Shown in pieces: positions 34,076 to 47,387 of a DNA stretch of 64,000 nt; positions within the stretch are counted from its first letter, which is position 1, and each line of letters starts with the position of its first letter. Source of the stretch: Aphis gossypii (taxonomy: Eukaryota; Arthropoda; Insecta; Hemiptera; Aphididae); assembly GCF_020184175.1 (NCBI RefSeq), contig NC_065532.1, positions 7,130,001 through 7,194,000 on the forward strand, read 5' to 3'. A model generated the notes under the pieces. The model was not told the origin of the DNA and made no database searches. It saw nothing but the letters and a program-made list of their open reading frames with translations. Both the position numbers and the translations under genes were made by a program.

Positions 34076-37000
34076 CTAATGATACGTAAAGTTCACCGAA
34101 TATTGTTGTACATAGGAATTTGTGTCATTGTTCCATCTCAATATAATCGGATGATGTTTCATCTGTAGTAAAGTTGTTATTCCAGTTATAATTAAAACAA
34201 GTATCTGTAATAAATACATTTTAGTTAAAAGATTTGTTATTTAGCCATACCTAGATTTCCTATATAAGTATAGGTAAGCTAAACAAATATATAAATTAAC
34301 ACCCAACAATCGTCAACTTAACGAAATTTTGTAAAATGTTATAATATAAACTCACATACAATTTTTCCTATAATGATGTTTCAAGTTTTCTCTATAGCTA
34401 TTTGAGAGAGAAAGCTCATTGAAAAATTAAGTGTTGAATTATTAACCTCATAGTTATATATACTAAACATTTTATGCATTTTGAACTACAAAATAAATAA
34501 TTCATACATTTTCTCGGTTTTGAACTTTGAACGCTTACAAAAAAAAAAAGTAACAAACGATTTTTGTTTTTCTTTAACTTAATATTAAAAATACGACTAA
34601 TAGAAAATATTTTATTAAAATTTTAACTCTTATCTACTTATACAAAAATATTTATGATTTTGACAATTTTTTGTCAATATTTGAACTTCAATGGCGAATA
34701 AAAAAATATTGTGCCTATGTATTCTCATAATTTTTAAATTCACTATTAAAATGACTAACTTATGAGGAACTTTTTTTCAAAGCAACTTTTCAAGTGTTTT
34801 TTTCAACTACAAAATTACTTGCGAATTTTTGAAAAAATTAGCACTATAAACTTATATAACAAAAAAATTGTGAACAACCATGTATCAAGTTTTCATGCTT
34901 TTTTGGGCAGTCAATTTTTTTTATTAATACTTCAAAAAAAAAATACTTCGAAAAATCGAAAATTTCAGTTGTCTATAAATGACTCAAAAAAATATTAAAA
35001 TTAAATATTTTGAAAATTGTCTATATTAAATAGATGATACTAATATAAACATTTTTTGAAAAAATTTAAGTATTTACAGTGATTGGTTTTTGAGCTACAA
35101 GAATATAAAAAATTGATTTAGTCAAAACGAATTTTGCGTAAAAATTAATGTTTTATTGTCACTTTTTTAATTTTTGTATTTTTTTGAAAACTGTTGGAAA
35201 ATATTTAGTTTTGACCTCTACAATGCACCAAGGATATTCAAATCACCATCGCAAACCACCCATAAAGTTTGAAATTGAAGTATTATTTTGAGAAGTTATG
35301 CTGTACACAGACACGCAAAAAAAAAACACACATAATTTTAAAATCAATACATATATGACTTAATTCAGAATCTAAAATAAACACAGTCAAAAAGTACTTA
35401 CTGACATAACGAGATTTAAATTAATATTAAAAAATCCGAAAGCCGTAATTTGATCCAATCCAGAAAATGACATTTGATTCATAAACATTTTGATCTGAAT
35501 AATAATGATGTTAAAAATAACATCAAATACTCAAATATTATTTGTAATTTAAGTAATAATTTTTGTATTCAAACAATATAAAAACGGTATATAAATACAA
35601 TTAACTGAATAAGGATTACTTGTTTTTTGACGTCCATATTTAAATTTGAAATTCTGTATAATCGTAGATATGATATTATCTTCGTTCGCTGTCAAAATAT
35701 TGTATTAAAGAAAAAAAAATAGTAATATGAGTAGTATATAGTATATATATTATATAGTATGAGTATATAATATATATAGTTTATATTATGTATACCAATA
35801 CAGGGTATTTGGGATGCTTGGTTAATCATCCTGTATAATTACCTGTTCGTCTATTAACGAAACATACACTATAATGGACATCATAAATATGGTAAGTTGC
35901 GCGTTCAGTAGGAAATTAAATATTGCATCCACAATATATTCATCGAAATTTTCACTGGATAATGGATGAATGCTGATCATGAAAAAAATAGCCACGAGTA
36001 ACGTTATGTAACTGAACGTGAAGAAAGCCAATAGCAATGGACCAAAACCTAAAGTAAATTTTTTTAACAATTCACAGAGTTCGGAGTGTAACAACCGCAT
36101 TTTTTCCATAAAAAACACTATTTCAATATGTGTCCATTGGTCGTGATTGACTACTAATTCAGCAGGAAGACATTTCCATAAATCGTTTAACATCCAGAAT
36201 CTGACATATAAGTTGTGAAGAAAGAAACACATTGAACTTATAACAACGTAATCCAAAATAAACGGCGGTAAGAATACAAATTGTACTATTGTAAAAATGT
36301 ATTCTGTTTCCTTCAATGGCCTTAATAAATCATGTAAGTATTTAATTCCAAAATGGTATACAAATATTGAAATTAAAAATATGACCCAATGTCTTTTGCT
36401 CAAAGAACGCTGTTGGATCTGCAAACTTGTTAAAATTGGTCTTAGTTTTTTATCGAATTCAATCATACCATTAATAAATCTGAAAAAAAAATCAATTTTA
36501 TTTACTGCACTGTTATTTGAAATAAAATAAATGTAATTAAGTATGTTCCTATTATGTATCGGGGGTGGCCAACTTGTGGCTCTCGTTATTGTCAAATATG
36601 GTTCACGTATTATTCAAAAAATCAAAATGTATTTTATTTTATTCTTTTTGATACTCATTTATAAAATAAATTTAAATTATACAAAATGTAAATATCAGAA
36701 TAATGGTTCTTGTCATAGTTGTATTTTTCCATATTAGCAAAATAGTGAGAAAATAGTGAGTAGTGAACACGTTCATGTTGGCAACTTCTGACATTTATAT
36801 TTATATATTATTTAATTGATAAAATCAATAAATCAAAAATCTTTAATTATATTGTACCTTTTTAAAAGTAGTATCATAAAAGTAAGAAACTTCCTATGAA
36901 TTATATTTTAAATTCTAAAAAGATAAGAAAATGCGGTTTTTTAGAAGATATTGATTTTGTATATTAGTTTTTATTTTCAGTCCTGTCCATTAACATTAAA

Positions 37001-37939
37001 TAGAAAAATGCCTAAAACTTTTTTAATACTTGGAAAAAACTAAAGAAAAACTACTTGATGACAGGTACATTTGCTCAATAATTGTTTTAACGAAATCATT
37101 ATTTTTTTCATTGTTATCTATAAAGTAAAAATGTATATAAATAAGTATGGGACATATTCACTAAATATATATTTTTTTAAATATTTACTTGCATTGTGTA
37201 CATAATAAGGTAATTGTATATTTCTTTACGCAAGCAATGTTCCGATATAAATTTATTTTGAATTACCCAAAAATCTATTTTTTGTAAATCGGTGAAATTT
37301 TTAATAGCCCTGTAAAATCCTTATACAACGAATGTAGGTTTTTAGCACAAATGAGACAGCATTTAAAAGTACCTTTTTCATTCTGCTGTGCAAATGGAAT
37401 ATTTTTATAACGTGTTTCAATATTAATATTAGTAATATTCTAGTTACAATATGTTGGGCATTAATATGAATCAGTAAGGTAACTTTTAGTTGATTTTATT
37501 AATTTACTAAATATAAAATTAATATATTGTTTCTTGTTTAAGTTTTTATTAGTATAATTAACTTAATTATTTCTAAATTTAAATTTATATAAAAGCGAGG
37601 TAATTTTTCAAAATAAATCACAGATTAATAAATTGAATACAAAGATAGTTACTCGATTATCCAATGGTTTGATAGTCTAGCTGCAATGATATTAGTCCAA
37701 AATTTTATGACAAGCATAGCTTGAAGTATAAACAATTCTGAACCATACTGGTTAATTAATTTATAACTACATATCAATAACATAAAGAGCCGTGTTATTT
37801 CTAAAAAAATGTGAAACATCGAGTTAATTTTAAGAACTAATAATCCAGTCGGTTCTACTGTATACAAAATATCAATTAAACCTATACACTTGGACAAAAT
37901 TAAAAAAGGTCGTAAGGTTATATGAAAAACAGTAGTCAT
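34076..37939 (-). CDS. Gustatory receptor (7tm chemoreceptor family), intact, 404 aa
   Basis: Five exons: E1 37653-37939, E2 35843-36479, E3 35620-35688, E4 35402-35494, E5 34076-34204; total 1215 bases with a TAG stop. All introns are GT-AG with the same phases as gene 2. The protein starts MTTVFHITLRPFLILSKCIG; the frame is open for 26 codons upstream but has no earlier ATG. E2 is the most divergent of the cluster (RHWVIFLISIFVYHFG, a YIFTIVQFVFLPPF segment, SSENFDEYIVDAIF), yet RLLHSELCELLKKFTLGFGP is kept. E4 reads ITAFGFFNIN and E5 GITTLLQMKH, with a longer tail (42 aa) ending NFTYH. Seven hydrophobic segments are visible. Likely a taste-receptor channel subunit; ligand unknown. Intron 4 holds a GATTCTGA repeat and intron 1 a hAT-like element. 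Confidence 0.87.
34350..35380. repeat. GATTCTGA-type repeat in intron 4 of Gr gene 5
   Basis: Contains the shared body segments (TCGAAAATTTCAGTTGTC, GAAAAATTTAAGTATTTACA, GTTATGCTGTACACAGACAC) and ends TTAATTCAGAATCTAAAATA. It enlarges intron 4 to about 1.2 kb against 208-224 bases in the other copies. Confidence 0.7.
36556..36790. mobile_element. hAT-like non-autonomous element in intron 1
   Basis: The left end, CGGGGGTGGCCAACTTGTGGC, resembles CAGGGGTGGCCAAC-type hAT termini. The right side carries GTTGGCAACTTC, an imperfect inverted match. A 64-codon plus-strand frame across the left end is spurious. The boundaries are approximate. Confidence 0.45.
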
Positions 37940-37964
37940 TTTGCTAACGATTAAAAACAAAACT

Positions 37965-38290
37965 GAACCAAATAAAGTTAGAATAATTGGTTTCTCAAGA
38001 TAAATACTAACAGAAAATTATTAGTATAGTGACAAAATAATAAAATTACACATTACCGTAAAAATAATCATTATTATTTTTCATACATCATTTTAATATT
38101 GCATCTTCAATAAAAACATGATAATATGTATGTAAAGAATATTATGCAAATATTGGCGTTAAATTCTTCGAAAATTAATAAATTATCATAAGTGGGGTTA
38201 GTTGATGGGTTACAGGTTATAATTCTCTTGTGTACAAATTAATGTAAAATATGTATACACATTTATTGACCATGGTTCTACGAAACGAGT
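37965..38290 (-). promoter_or_regulatory. Upstream region of Gr gene 5
   Basis: Diverged version of the Gr upstream block: TAGTGACAAAATAATAAAAT, CATCATTTTAATATTGCATC, and GTGTACAAATTAATGTAAAA then TATGTATACACATTTATT at about 38250, roughly 300 bases before the ATG. This is the last Gr-like sequence on the right. Confidence 0.35.
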
Positions 38291-39800
38291 GATAATGATG
38301 ACATTATAACTATATTTTTATTACGATCAAATACGCAATGATCGAAAACATACAAAACACTTTTAAATATAAAATAATACAAAAACTATTTTTATCAATT
38401 TATTAGTGGATTTTTTTTACTATAGAATATTTGTTTCTAAAACAAAATTGGAAATGAGGAAATTCACCTCCAATAGTCGGTGAAAATGTCCTGCAGAAAT
38501 CTGTTAACTTTGCAGCAATAAAATACGTACGCGTGTCTACTAAAACCAGCATAGTATGCTTTCATAGAAACGTTATTGAATATAACTGTCGTGTCTGTTT
38601 CTCTGTATATTATTGGTCGTGGTAAACGTGGACACGTGACGCACAATATAATATATTATCGTAAAACAATAATATATTTCCCATATATTATTGTCGAGCA
38701 TTATGGTAGACCGGAGCTTTCCGGGAAGCGCGTTTCATTCCGTCTATTCCGTGTATAAAAGTATTGTGTTTTTTACCGAAACAAATTGTGTAACGAGTCC
38801 CATAGTCGCCCCGTCTACAAGGAAATCGTGATGCTGCGGACGCGCGTGCACCTCTCCACGATCGCGCACGACATAATATTCGCATGAGTTATAAAACATA
38901 CTGCAAATAATATACTAGCATATTGTGCGACGTCCAAGTAAACGAAAGGATGTATAAATTACAAAGTGTCTGTCACGTAGTGTAATTTGGTCTGCGTCCG
39001 CCGGTTTAGATTTCGTGACCCCTTGTGCGCAATTAGAATTTAAAAATAATATTATTATGAGTCCATCGTGTTAAGTATGTTACTCGGTAATTTTCGGATA
39101 AAAACGGTGAAAACTTACACACGTTACATCGTTCCTCGGTATCGAAAAGCGTTTTTATATCTGTTTACACTATTTTATAGGTAGTATAATGTAGTATGGT
39201 TATACGCAACACCTCGTAACTATTATATCGTATGATATTAAAATATGATATCTCCATAAAGAGCAATCCGAATTTGTTGTGAGAATTATTATGATATTAA
39301 ATAGTTAATATATTATAATATATACGCAAATATGTGTCGACTAATAATACGACATTCGAATGATTCCAGTAGTAAATTATAGAACGTAGACATACAATAA
39401 TATCACTACGCGCAGGTGTTTGGTTTTTACGATTTTTCCATTTTAAATCTGATACATAAACACGTTTAATGTGTTATTTAATCCGATCGGTAAACTAGAA
39501 TACGCGGTTCATCATTATTTTTTTTTTCCTAACTAGTGAATTTGCTTTCAGGAACATCGCACTGTATATAAAGTATAATAACGTCCAGAGTCGTTAAAAC
39601 GAGTGAACTCCGCCGTATAGCATTATAATTTAACGACAATCATGAAACGTTAGAATCACATGTTAACAACCAAATAATAGACTTGTCTGTGTACTGAATT
39701 CGTTTACATGATATATATATATATATATTCTATGTAAATAATTCGACAAAATCGAAACACTTTTTATAATATATTATATAATACAATATATACAGGAATG
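38291..39800. other. CpG-bearing non-coding stretch with TATA-like sites
   Basis: Composition changes here: CpG becomes frequent (38570-39020 is a clear block). Two TATA-like sequences stand out on the plus strand: GTGTATAAAAGTATTG at about 38752 and CTGTATATAAAGTATAAT at about 39563. Neither precedes a credible open frame, so any promoter function is speculation. An AT microsatellite lies at 39711-39728. Short open frames here show no family motif. Confidence 0.4.
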
Positions 39801-42540
39801 CTCTCGTCTCGTTATAATAATATTATAATGTATTTTACAATTTTAAATTCGGTACTGCAAAAATTTACTATCGTTAGTCTGTGCACGTCGAAATTCAACG
39901 TGTGTGAAAATTATCTAGAGGAAATTCACGAGCGACCATGTTCATTGCCCTTAGGCGTTATTAATAATAATTTTATTGTCCACACACGACCATCTAAAAT
40001 ATTTATTATCGAATAGCGCTGAATATTATATAAACATCGCTTGGAAATCAGTGTTGGTGTGTTATAATAATATGACTCGGAACGTCGTACAATTATGAAC
40101 TGCAGTATGAATACTATCATAATTTCGTCGTTTATTAGGAAATGCAACGAGAATAAATTATTGAAAAAAAAATAATAAAGAACTGTACGACCGTTGACGC
40201 ATGGACATTATAACTACCTATTATATAATTCTATGTTGTGTTGGATGTATAAAATCTCTGGTGATATCGTATTATACTATCTTAATATTATTTTACTCAC
40301 TTTACAATAGTTTTAATACAATACCTTTATTATAACTATCGAAGTTATTTTTAAAATATCAATTTTATTTGAAAAAAAAATGTAAATAAAATATAATATA
40401 ATGGTTCAGTTAAACATTTTTAGATTGTAAAAATAAATAGATAATTTTTAAACATATTATACTTAAATGTCCACTATAACCTTCTTGAGAATCTGAAAAA
40501 AAAATGAATAGTATACAATTACAACAAAGATTAATTGGTCAATATTATAAAATATATATATTACAATATGCATTATTATATAGATCATTAAAGTAATATA
40601 ATATTATATCTTATTGTTGTCTTTAATTTTAATTTTTGCCTTTTTATTGATAGCATAGTTGTACACTAATATAGATTTTACAATAAAGCGCGTTGAGAAA
40701 AATTTTGTTTTTTACATTTATATACAAATAATACAAAATACAGTTTATTACATGTTAATTAGAAAATCCACGTGTGTTTATTGTTAAGAATCACATACTA
40801 ACATCTTTAATCGATTTTTTTTCTTATGCGCTGTCATAAAACTAGCTATTATAATAATAATTATGATACAATAAATAGTTTTTTTTTTTTTAATTTATAC
40901 GGTGATTTATTACTTTCAAATCTATAACTCTTCCGTGTTTCCATCTTCTATGCGGCTCGGCGCAGGTTTACTAGTCGCACCGGAATATAATATCTTGATT
41001 TTTTTCAACCTCACTACCCATTTCCTAAAAACAAAATATTATAAACTAAATTTCACACTTAATTTGTAGTACTAATAAATAACATCACATATTCGACAAG
41101 AAGTGTGTTTGAATGTATATATTTATCTGGTATATAATAACGTTATCTGACATATGCGCTTTTACGATACAGTCGTCGGTCATAGGTATACATTATATTT
41201 TATACATAGGTGTTTTTATTATTATTATTATATGATAGTTGTTATAAAAAAAATTAAAAATAAATCACGTTTTGAAAAAAAAAAAATTACAAGATTACTA
41301 TTCGGACTGGATAAAGCTTGTAAAATATAATTATCAAGACGATGTGGACTGTACGCGTGTTGCGTAGAATATATCACTGTGACAATCGGCCGTGTTAATC
41401 ATCGTATACTTGTACTACATGGACATTCTGTCGACCACCGCGATTAATTGGAAATAAATGTGTTTTTTTTATTATTATTATTATTTACTATAATAATTAG
41501 AAACACGCGCGCGTGGAAACGTTCCAAGGAAGATATTGAAATAAAAAACGAGAAATCAACGGGAAAATTCGTACCAGGAAGTATCGAAACGATATAATTA
41601 AATATAATGATAAAAACCGTATTTACAAGAAACGTGAAATGCGCGATTAATGCACACACACACACACACAAAAACATATATACACACAGTCGGAAACGTG
41701 TGAGTAACAAAAATACTGTACTAAGTTTAAAAAAAAAAAACAAAAAAACGAAGTATAAATTAAATTAATTGTAAAACGTTATGCGCGCATATTATAAAAC
41801 CTGTGAACAACACGAGATAATATTATTACATCGATATAATATAATATATTAGTATAACATCTATTTTTCGATTTCTTTTTTTCTCGTTTATGCATGGAAT
41901 CGAAAACCTTCAAGATGAAAACTCGGACGGGCGTTGTCCGCGGTGCATATCATACGTTTTTTTATACTTAAAATATTTGTTTTTGCATACGCCTCTATTA
42001 TGCCAACTCATATATCCGCCCTACTGCCACAGAACGGGTATTTAATGTATATATATATATATATTTGCCTTATCGAAAAATCAAGGATGAGGATAATAAT
42101 ACGTCGTTGACCCTGGCCAAGAGTATATCATCGGAGACCGGAACAGTTTAACATAGTAACCTCTTGTGGCGTATAACATACTGAGTACTATAATGTATGA
42201 TAATATACCTACTATACGAGTATGTACTTTATAGTAAAACGATTGATTTTAAATAAATCGCAACGACCCGTTCGTGTACAAAGACAAAAGAATTCGATAT
42301 AAACACAACAATGGACGTGAGCTGTCCTGAGTTATGCGCGTGTTATACACTTATACGTGTGTGTGAATCTAATACCGGAATAGCGAGAAAATATCAAAAA
42401 AGTTGAGTACACGCAAAACGGTTTAAAATTTGAATACTTTTTGTTCGCACGATATTGGAATTTGGACGGTTTTGCGAATCGGCTCTATATCAACTGCAGT
42501 TTGCAGTTTGTTATTATTGGTGTACGCGGTATTTTAACAA
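39801..42540. other. Non-coding DNA with microsatellites
   Basis: No supported gene on either strand. Microsatellites: CA at 41651-41670, AT at 42046-42063, TTA runs near 41220 and 41470. 41300-42540 is CpG-bearing. Open frames of 60-100 codons are low-complexity readings. Confidence 0.45.
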
Positions 42541-42790
42541 TCTGATTATCGGACCGGGCGACTTGCGAAGGTAAAATCTTGTGTACACGTGTCGAGGAAA
42601 AAAGACACAATATTCCTAAATGGCCGCAGGGTTATCGAACTGGGGCCTAGGCAGCAGGTACCACCTAACCGAATGCCCATTTCCTACCTAACTATAACCA
42701 CGATCCGAGATACCGATCGAACGCGAATCACGGCGGGTAAGTATTATATTTTAGACTTTTTCACGGACGCCCGACCGTCTCGAAACTAGT
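42541..42790 (+). other. CpG-rich block with two donor-like sites
   Basis: Contains GCGAAG|GTAAAA (about 42571) and CACGGCGG|GTAAGTATT (about 42738), both 5' splice-site-like on the plus strand. A 66-codon open frame starting with a non-ATG codon spans it without any known motif. It could be an untranslated exon of a gene continuing to the right; the evidence is only the splice motifs and composition. Confidence 0.2.
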
Positions 42791-45700
42791 TTTCACGAGT
42801 ATCGCAATTATGCATTTTTCGTTCTGTGCAATAAAATTCGTAACACAATCTCTGTTGATCTGAATTAAAAATTTTTTTTTTTTTTTTTTGGTTTAAAAAA
42901 ATAAACATGCTAACAAACTGTTGGTTTTTCTGACGATCTATAATATACTTTATGCTATATTATAATATTATGATAGGTATAATATAATAATATTATTATT
43001 TCGACAAGAAATATGTTATTCGATCATCGACGATCAATTGCGTGAGTCTGTTCGTGTTAAACCTATTTTTCGTTCGTCCTTGAACGCAATTATATTCCAT
43101 TACTAATAGTTCAATATTTCCCTAACTCATTATATTTTTATACAATATAACATAAGCAATCGATATACGATAGCCGATGGTCACAAAATTCATCACGTTC
43201 CAATTAATTATTATAATTTATAATGAATATTTTGTAAATAAAATTATTTACCGATTCTGATGGGGTAGTTTTTGGATCCGATTAACTATACCGATTACCG
43301 ACTGGTCAAATACGTAATCTCAATAAAATTAATCGTCTTACAATCAAGTATTGGTGATCCATTTAAAGCAACACACTCATTATTTATTAAATCAATATTT
43401 TTAAGTGATTAAAAACTATTTTTCTAAATAATTTACACATAATTTACTTTTTATTTTTTACGTTAATTACGTTATAGCGATGATAACTTATTATTATTTA
43501 ACTCGCGTACTAATATATTACTTTTATTTATTTCTTTCGCATCTTTGTACTTTCTTAATTATCCGTCTATTATTGTATTTATTTTATTCAAATATTTAAT
43601 TGTTAAATTTGTTAATCTTCTGTTACGCCATAACCTTAATTGTCGAACTGAAAAGTTTATACTACAGTTCTTAATAAAAAAAAAAAAAACTTAATTTTAT
43701 TTTAAAATACACAATTAATACAATCGTTTTCTAAAAATTTCGTTTTTTAACGATCTAAAATTATGCAAAAGAAATATTTTCAAACCCGTTATAGTGTTTT
43801 TTTGAAATAATGAACGTCTTGCGTTAAATGGATTGTTCTTTATAATATAATATGTACATAGGTACCTGCTTACATTGCGGGTGCATTTTCCTATCGTGCG
43901 TTTGGCGATCTGTTTGCAACCCGTTAAATGTTTTCTCGGATCGTTAATTCTGAGCAGAAAAAAATCGTATTAATGGGCTCGAGCGGCGATAAATTCGTGT
44001 TGGCGATTTGTTTACGACCAGGCCCCACCGCAATCGATCGAGAATTTTTAACGAAATCATAAACCATTCGAACATCTACACTGTATACCTAAGCGGGTTA
44101 GGTTATATACTTTGTATATAAATAAACGTATAGCGTCAATGATATTTTTATAGTAATTATTCGATTGTGTACACGCTGTATATATTGTATAGGTAGGTAG
44201 TTAAATAATTGTATTATTATATGTACTATAGACAATTTAGGTAGCTGGTACATATAATAGTATTATACGGATGTGTCCCTATATTATATATACTGCGGGC
44301 GGTAGCAATAATGCCGTTTTGGTAAAAACCAGTCAGCCTTTCGTTACCGGTCGCGATCGTATTGGAGAGATAGGTCTTTTCGAAATGGAAAAAAAAATAT
44401 TTAAATATATAACAACGCTTATGATACACGAAACCAGTTGCGGGTTGAGTGAAAATTCCAATTTCATCAGCACTCGCCGACACCGCTCGTTTTGGCAATA
44501 ATTGCGTCCATATTATACACACGGATACTGCAGTATACACATTAAAACGTAATATATTCGTCCGTCCGGATTATCAGTTATTGGTTCGACTGCCGAATAA
44601 CGCGAACTGACAGTTACACGTACTAACCACTGCACCCGCCGCCCGTTCGTCCGCCCAGTTTTCGTAATTAACGAGACGACGGCGGACGATATAAGTACCC
44701 ATAAAACATATACCTATATAACATACCTATACCTATCTATAAACGCTCACAGAAGTTATTTAAAAACCGACTGCTCGTGTCAGCGCATGTTCATGAATTA
44801 TTTGTTTTCGATATTTTCATAACGCCGGCGCGCGTATTACCTATATATTATACGCGTATACCAAATACGATTAATAAATCAATAAAAAAAAATCGATCGA
44901 TCTCGTGCAACGCGGCCGACTACCACGCGCGAAACGCAAGAAAAAAAATCCGATTCGTATATTATATTTTCATCGTTTATCAGATTGATTTATACGCGAG
45001 GGCCGTGGTCGAACACCACCACCCATCACGCCCACGCGATCGCCACCGGCGGGTTAGGAATAATGCTCGGTTTTGGAACATTCGGTACGACGAAACGATA
45101 GACGTACGCTAATCTTACGTTATTAAGTTGTACCATAGACGTCGACCGAATCAGAAGTATAATGCAAAAATATCTGCTGCTACGTATAATAATAGCTGTA
45201 CCGCCGAGTAAAATATTGTTCACTCCACCGTTACGGCCTGCGACCGAACCTATAGATATAATCATTTTTTTTTTTAAGACAACACTAGACGATAAATCAC
45301 CAAAAAGTTGACATGCTTTAATAATTGATTCCCGATGTTATATTTATATATACTACGTATATAACAAACGTTCAAATCGATTATCACTACGAGACTTAAC
45401 TATTGTTGTAAAATTGTGGGACGGACGACTCGTATCTTTAGACACCAATATACGTCTGTGTTGACGATTCTTAATTTTATTTGTACACATCGAGAATATT
45501 TTTTTTTTTAATTAATTTCAAATAATTAATAGTATGTTGCATTAAACACAGTATAGTTTTATAAATAGGTTTCGAAGTGGAATACTTTTTATTTTTATTT
45601 TTTGTTTATTGATATATTTATAATTAAAATATAAGTAGAGTTTTCTTATAATATTTTGATCGTGCCATTTTGGTCACATTTACAGTCCGTTTTTAATATA

Positions 45701-46160
45701 AATTTATAATATACCAAAGAACAAAATGTAAAACTTAACATTTAAGAAACATCACATCATAAATTATTAGATATTTTGAGGACGGTGTTGAAAACAAAAT
45801 TCACGAACTGTATTTCAGTTGAAAATGAATATAATAAACAAGTTCCTGCTAAAAATTTACTTCAAGAAACCTTATATGTTATTAATTTCCAAAATAAAAA
45901 ATATTGAAAATTTATATTACAATATCTTTTTTTTCAACGCTTTAAGTTAGAGTTTTGACAAAGTCTTGAAAATTAAAAAAAATGGTTTTTACTTTGATAT
46001 TTATAAAATAAGTAGCGTTTCTATTTATAATACACATACGATTTAAAAAGAGTGGTCCAGTAATTACCTAACGCTCTGCAATTAAGTAAGTCATTATAAT
46101 ATATATATATATATTCATATTGAATTTAAATCCAATGAAGGGAATTATTGTATACGAAAA
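42791..46160. other. Non-coding; CpG-rich core at 43.86-45.28 kb
   Basis: 43860-45280 is the most G+C- and CpG-rich part of the window by eye (GCGGCGATAAATTCGTG, CGCCGCCCGTTCGTCCGCCC, GCGATCGCCACCGGCGGGTT). Several open frames overlap on both strands there (76-111 codons), a pattern expected where CpG-rich DNA is poor in stops. None shows a recognisable domain. Candidate regulatory island. Confidence 0.4.
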
Positions 46161-47387
46161 ACGATTCTGAACGAAGATGATTAATTGTCAGCCTAGAATA
46201 TATTTTGAATTGTAAAATAGGTGGTTTATGCTTTAATGAACTGAATATTCCAAAATTTAAGTTCTTTTATAAAATCATTGTAAGACAAACTTATGGAAAA
46301 TCTTGTATTAAATATTTAAATCTTAGCTACTTATACAAAAATTTTTATAAATTTTAACTACACAATAATTTGCTAGTATTCATAATTTTGACGAAATTTT
46401 GTCAAAACTTGAACTTCAAATTTTAATAAAAAAAAAATTTTACCTATGTATTCTAATAATTTTTGAATCACTACGTTTCAAGTTTTTTGACTCAGCCAAA
46501 AAAATTTTATAGATATTTATAAAAAAAAAAACTTAAGTTTTGTTAACAAAACCGAATATTTAAAATGCCTATAAATAGCATTAAAATAAATGAAATAATA
46601 CCTATCTAAATAACTGATGACATTTTCAAGTATCTATGGCTTTTGAATAAATACAAATATTTAAAATCGTTTGAGGATAAATCGTTATAATATCGTTACA
46701 AAATTTCGTAAAAATGTATTATTCAAAGCCACATAAAAATTTTCCTATAATGATGTTTCGAGTTCTCATATAGCTATTTGAAGAAAAACTTAGTTTTAAA
46801 TTTTTTACCTTAAATATAAATACTAAAAATTGTATGCAGTTTGATCTACAAAATTATTTGTAAATTATCGCGATTTTGACATATTTTGTAAAAATTTCAA
46901 CTTTGAATGCTTATAAAAAAAAAATGTTTGAATTTTTTTTAACTACAATAAAAATGAATAATAAGAAAGCTTGTATTAAATTTTGGCTTATTTGGGCACT
47001 CAAATTTTTTTTTTCGGCACTAAAAAAAAAATACATAATAAAATCGAAAATGTTAATTGTCTATAAATAGCTCAAAAAAATTTAACCAAAATTTTAGTAT
47101 AGATAACATTATAAACATTTGGTGAAAATTTCAAGAATTTACAGTGTGATTAATTTTTGAATTAGAACCATACAAAAAAATCGATATTTTTGAAAAACTA
47201 TTGGAAAGGTTTTTATTTTTGACCTCTATAACACATGGATATTCAAATTGCCATTGGAAACCACCTACAAGTTTGCAATTGAAGCATTATTTCGTGAAGT
47301 TATGCTGTGCGGCACATAGACACAAAAAATAAAAATCATCACTGTAAAATCAATACATTCATTATCACTTCCTTCAGAATCTAAAAT
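46161..47387. repeat. Full-length GATTCTGA-type element
   Basis: Left end ACGATTCTGAACGAAGATGA; the reverse complement of the right end is TTTTAGATTCTGAAGGAAGT. The shared GATTCTGAA.GAAG gives short imperfect inverted termini. The body contains the segments found in all partial copies in this window, but no protein frame. Its left part also matches the arms of the 1.2-4.15 kb foldback element (CTAGGCTGACAA/GTCAGCCTAG near 4015 and 46190). Confidence 0.65.

Noticed and set aside
36543..36737. 64-codon plus-strand frame in intron 1 of the intact Gr
   Set aside because: Lies across the end of a hAT-like element and AT-rich intron; no coding signature.
37940..37960. Upstream non-ATG starts (TTG) for Gr exon 1, which would add 7 residues
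   Set aside because: The ATG of 'MTTVFH' is shared by the intact and near-intact copies and gives normal Gr length; TTG starts are not credible in insect nuclear genes.
44575..44615. tRNA B-box-like GGTTCGACT
   Set aside because: No matching A box, acceptor stem or cloverleaf could be folded around it.
44777..45112. 111-codon plus-strand frame in the CpG-rich block
   Set aside because: Starts at a non-ATG codon, overlaps open frames on the other strand, shows no domain; stop-poor CpG DNA explains its length.
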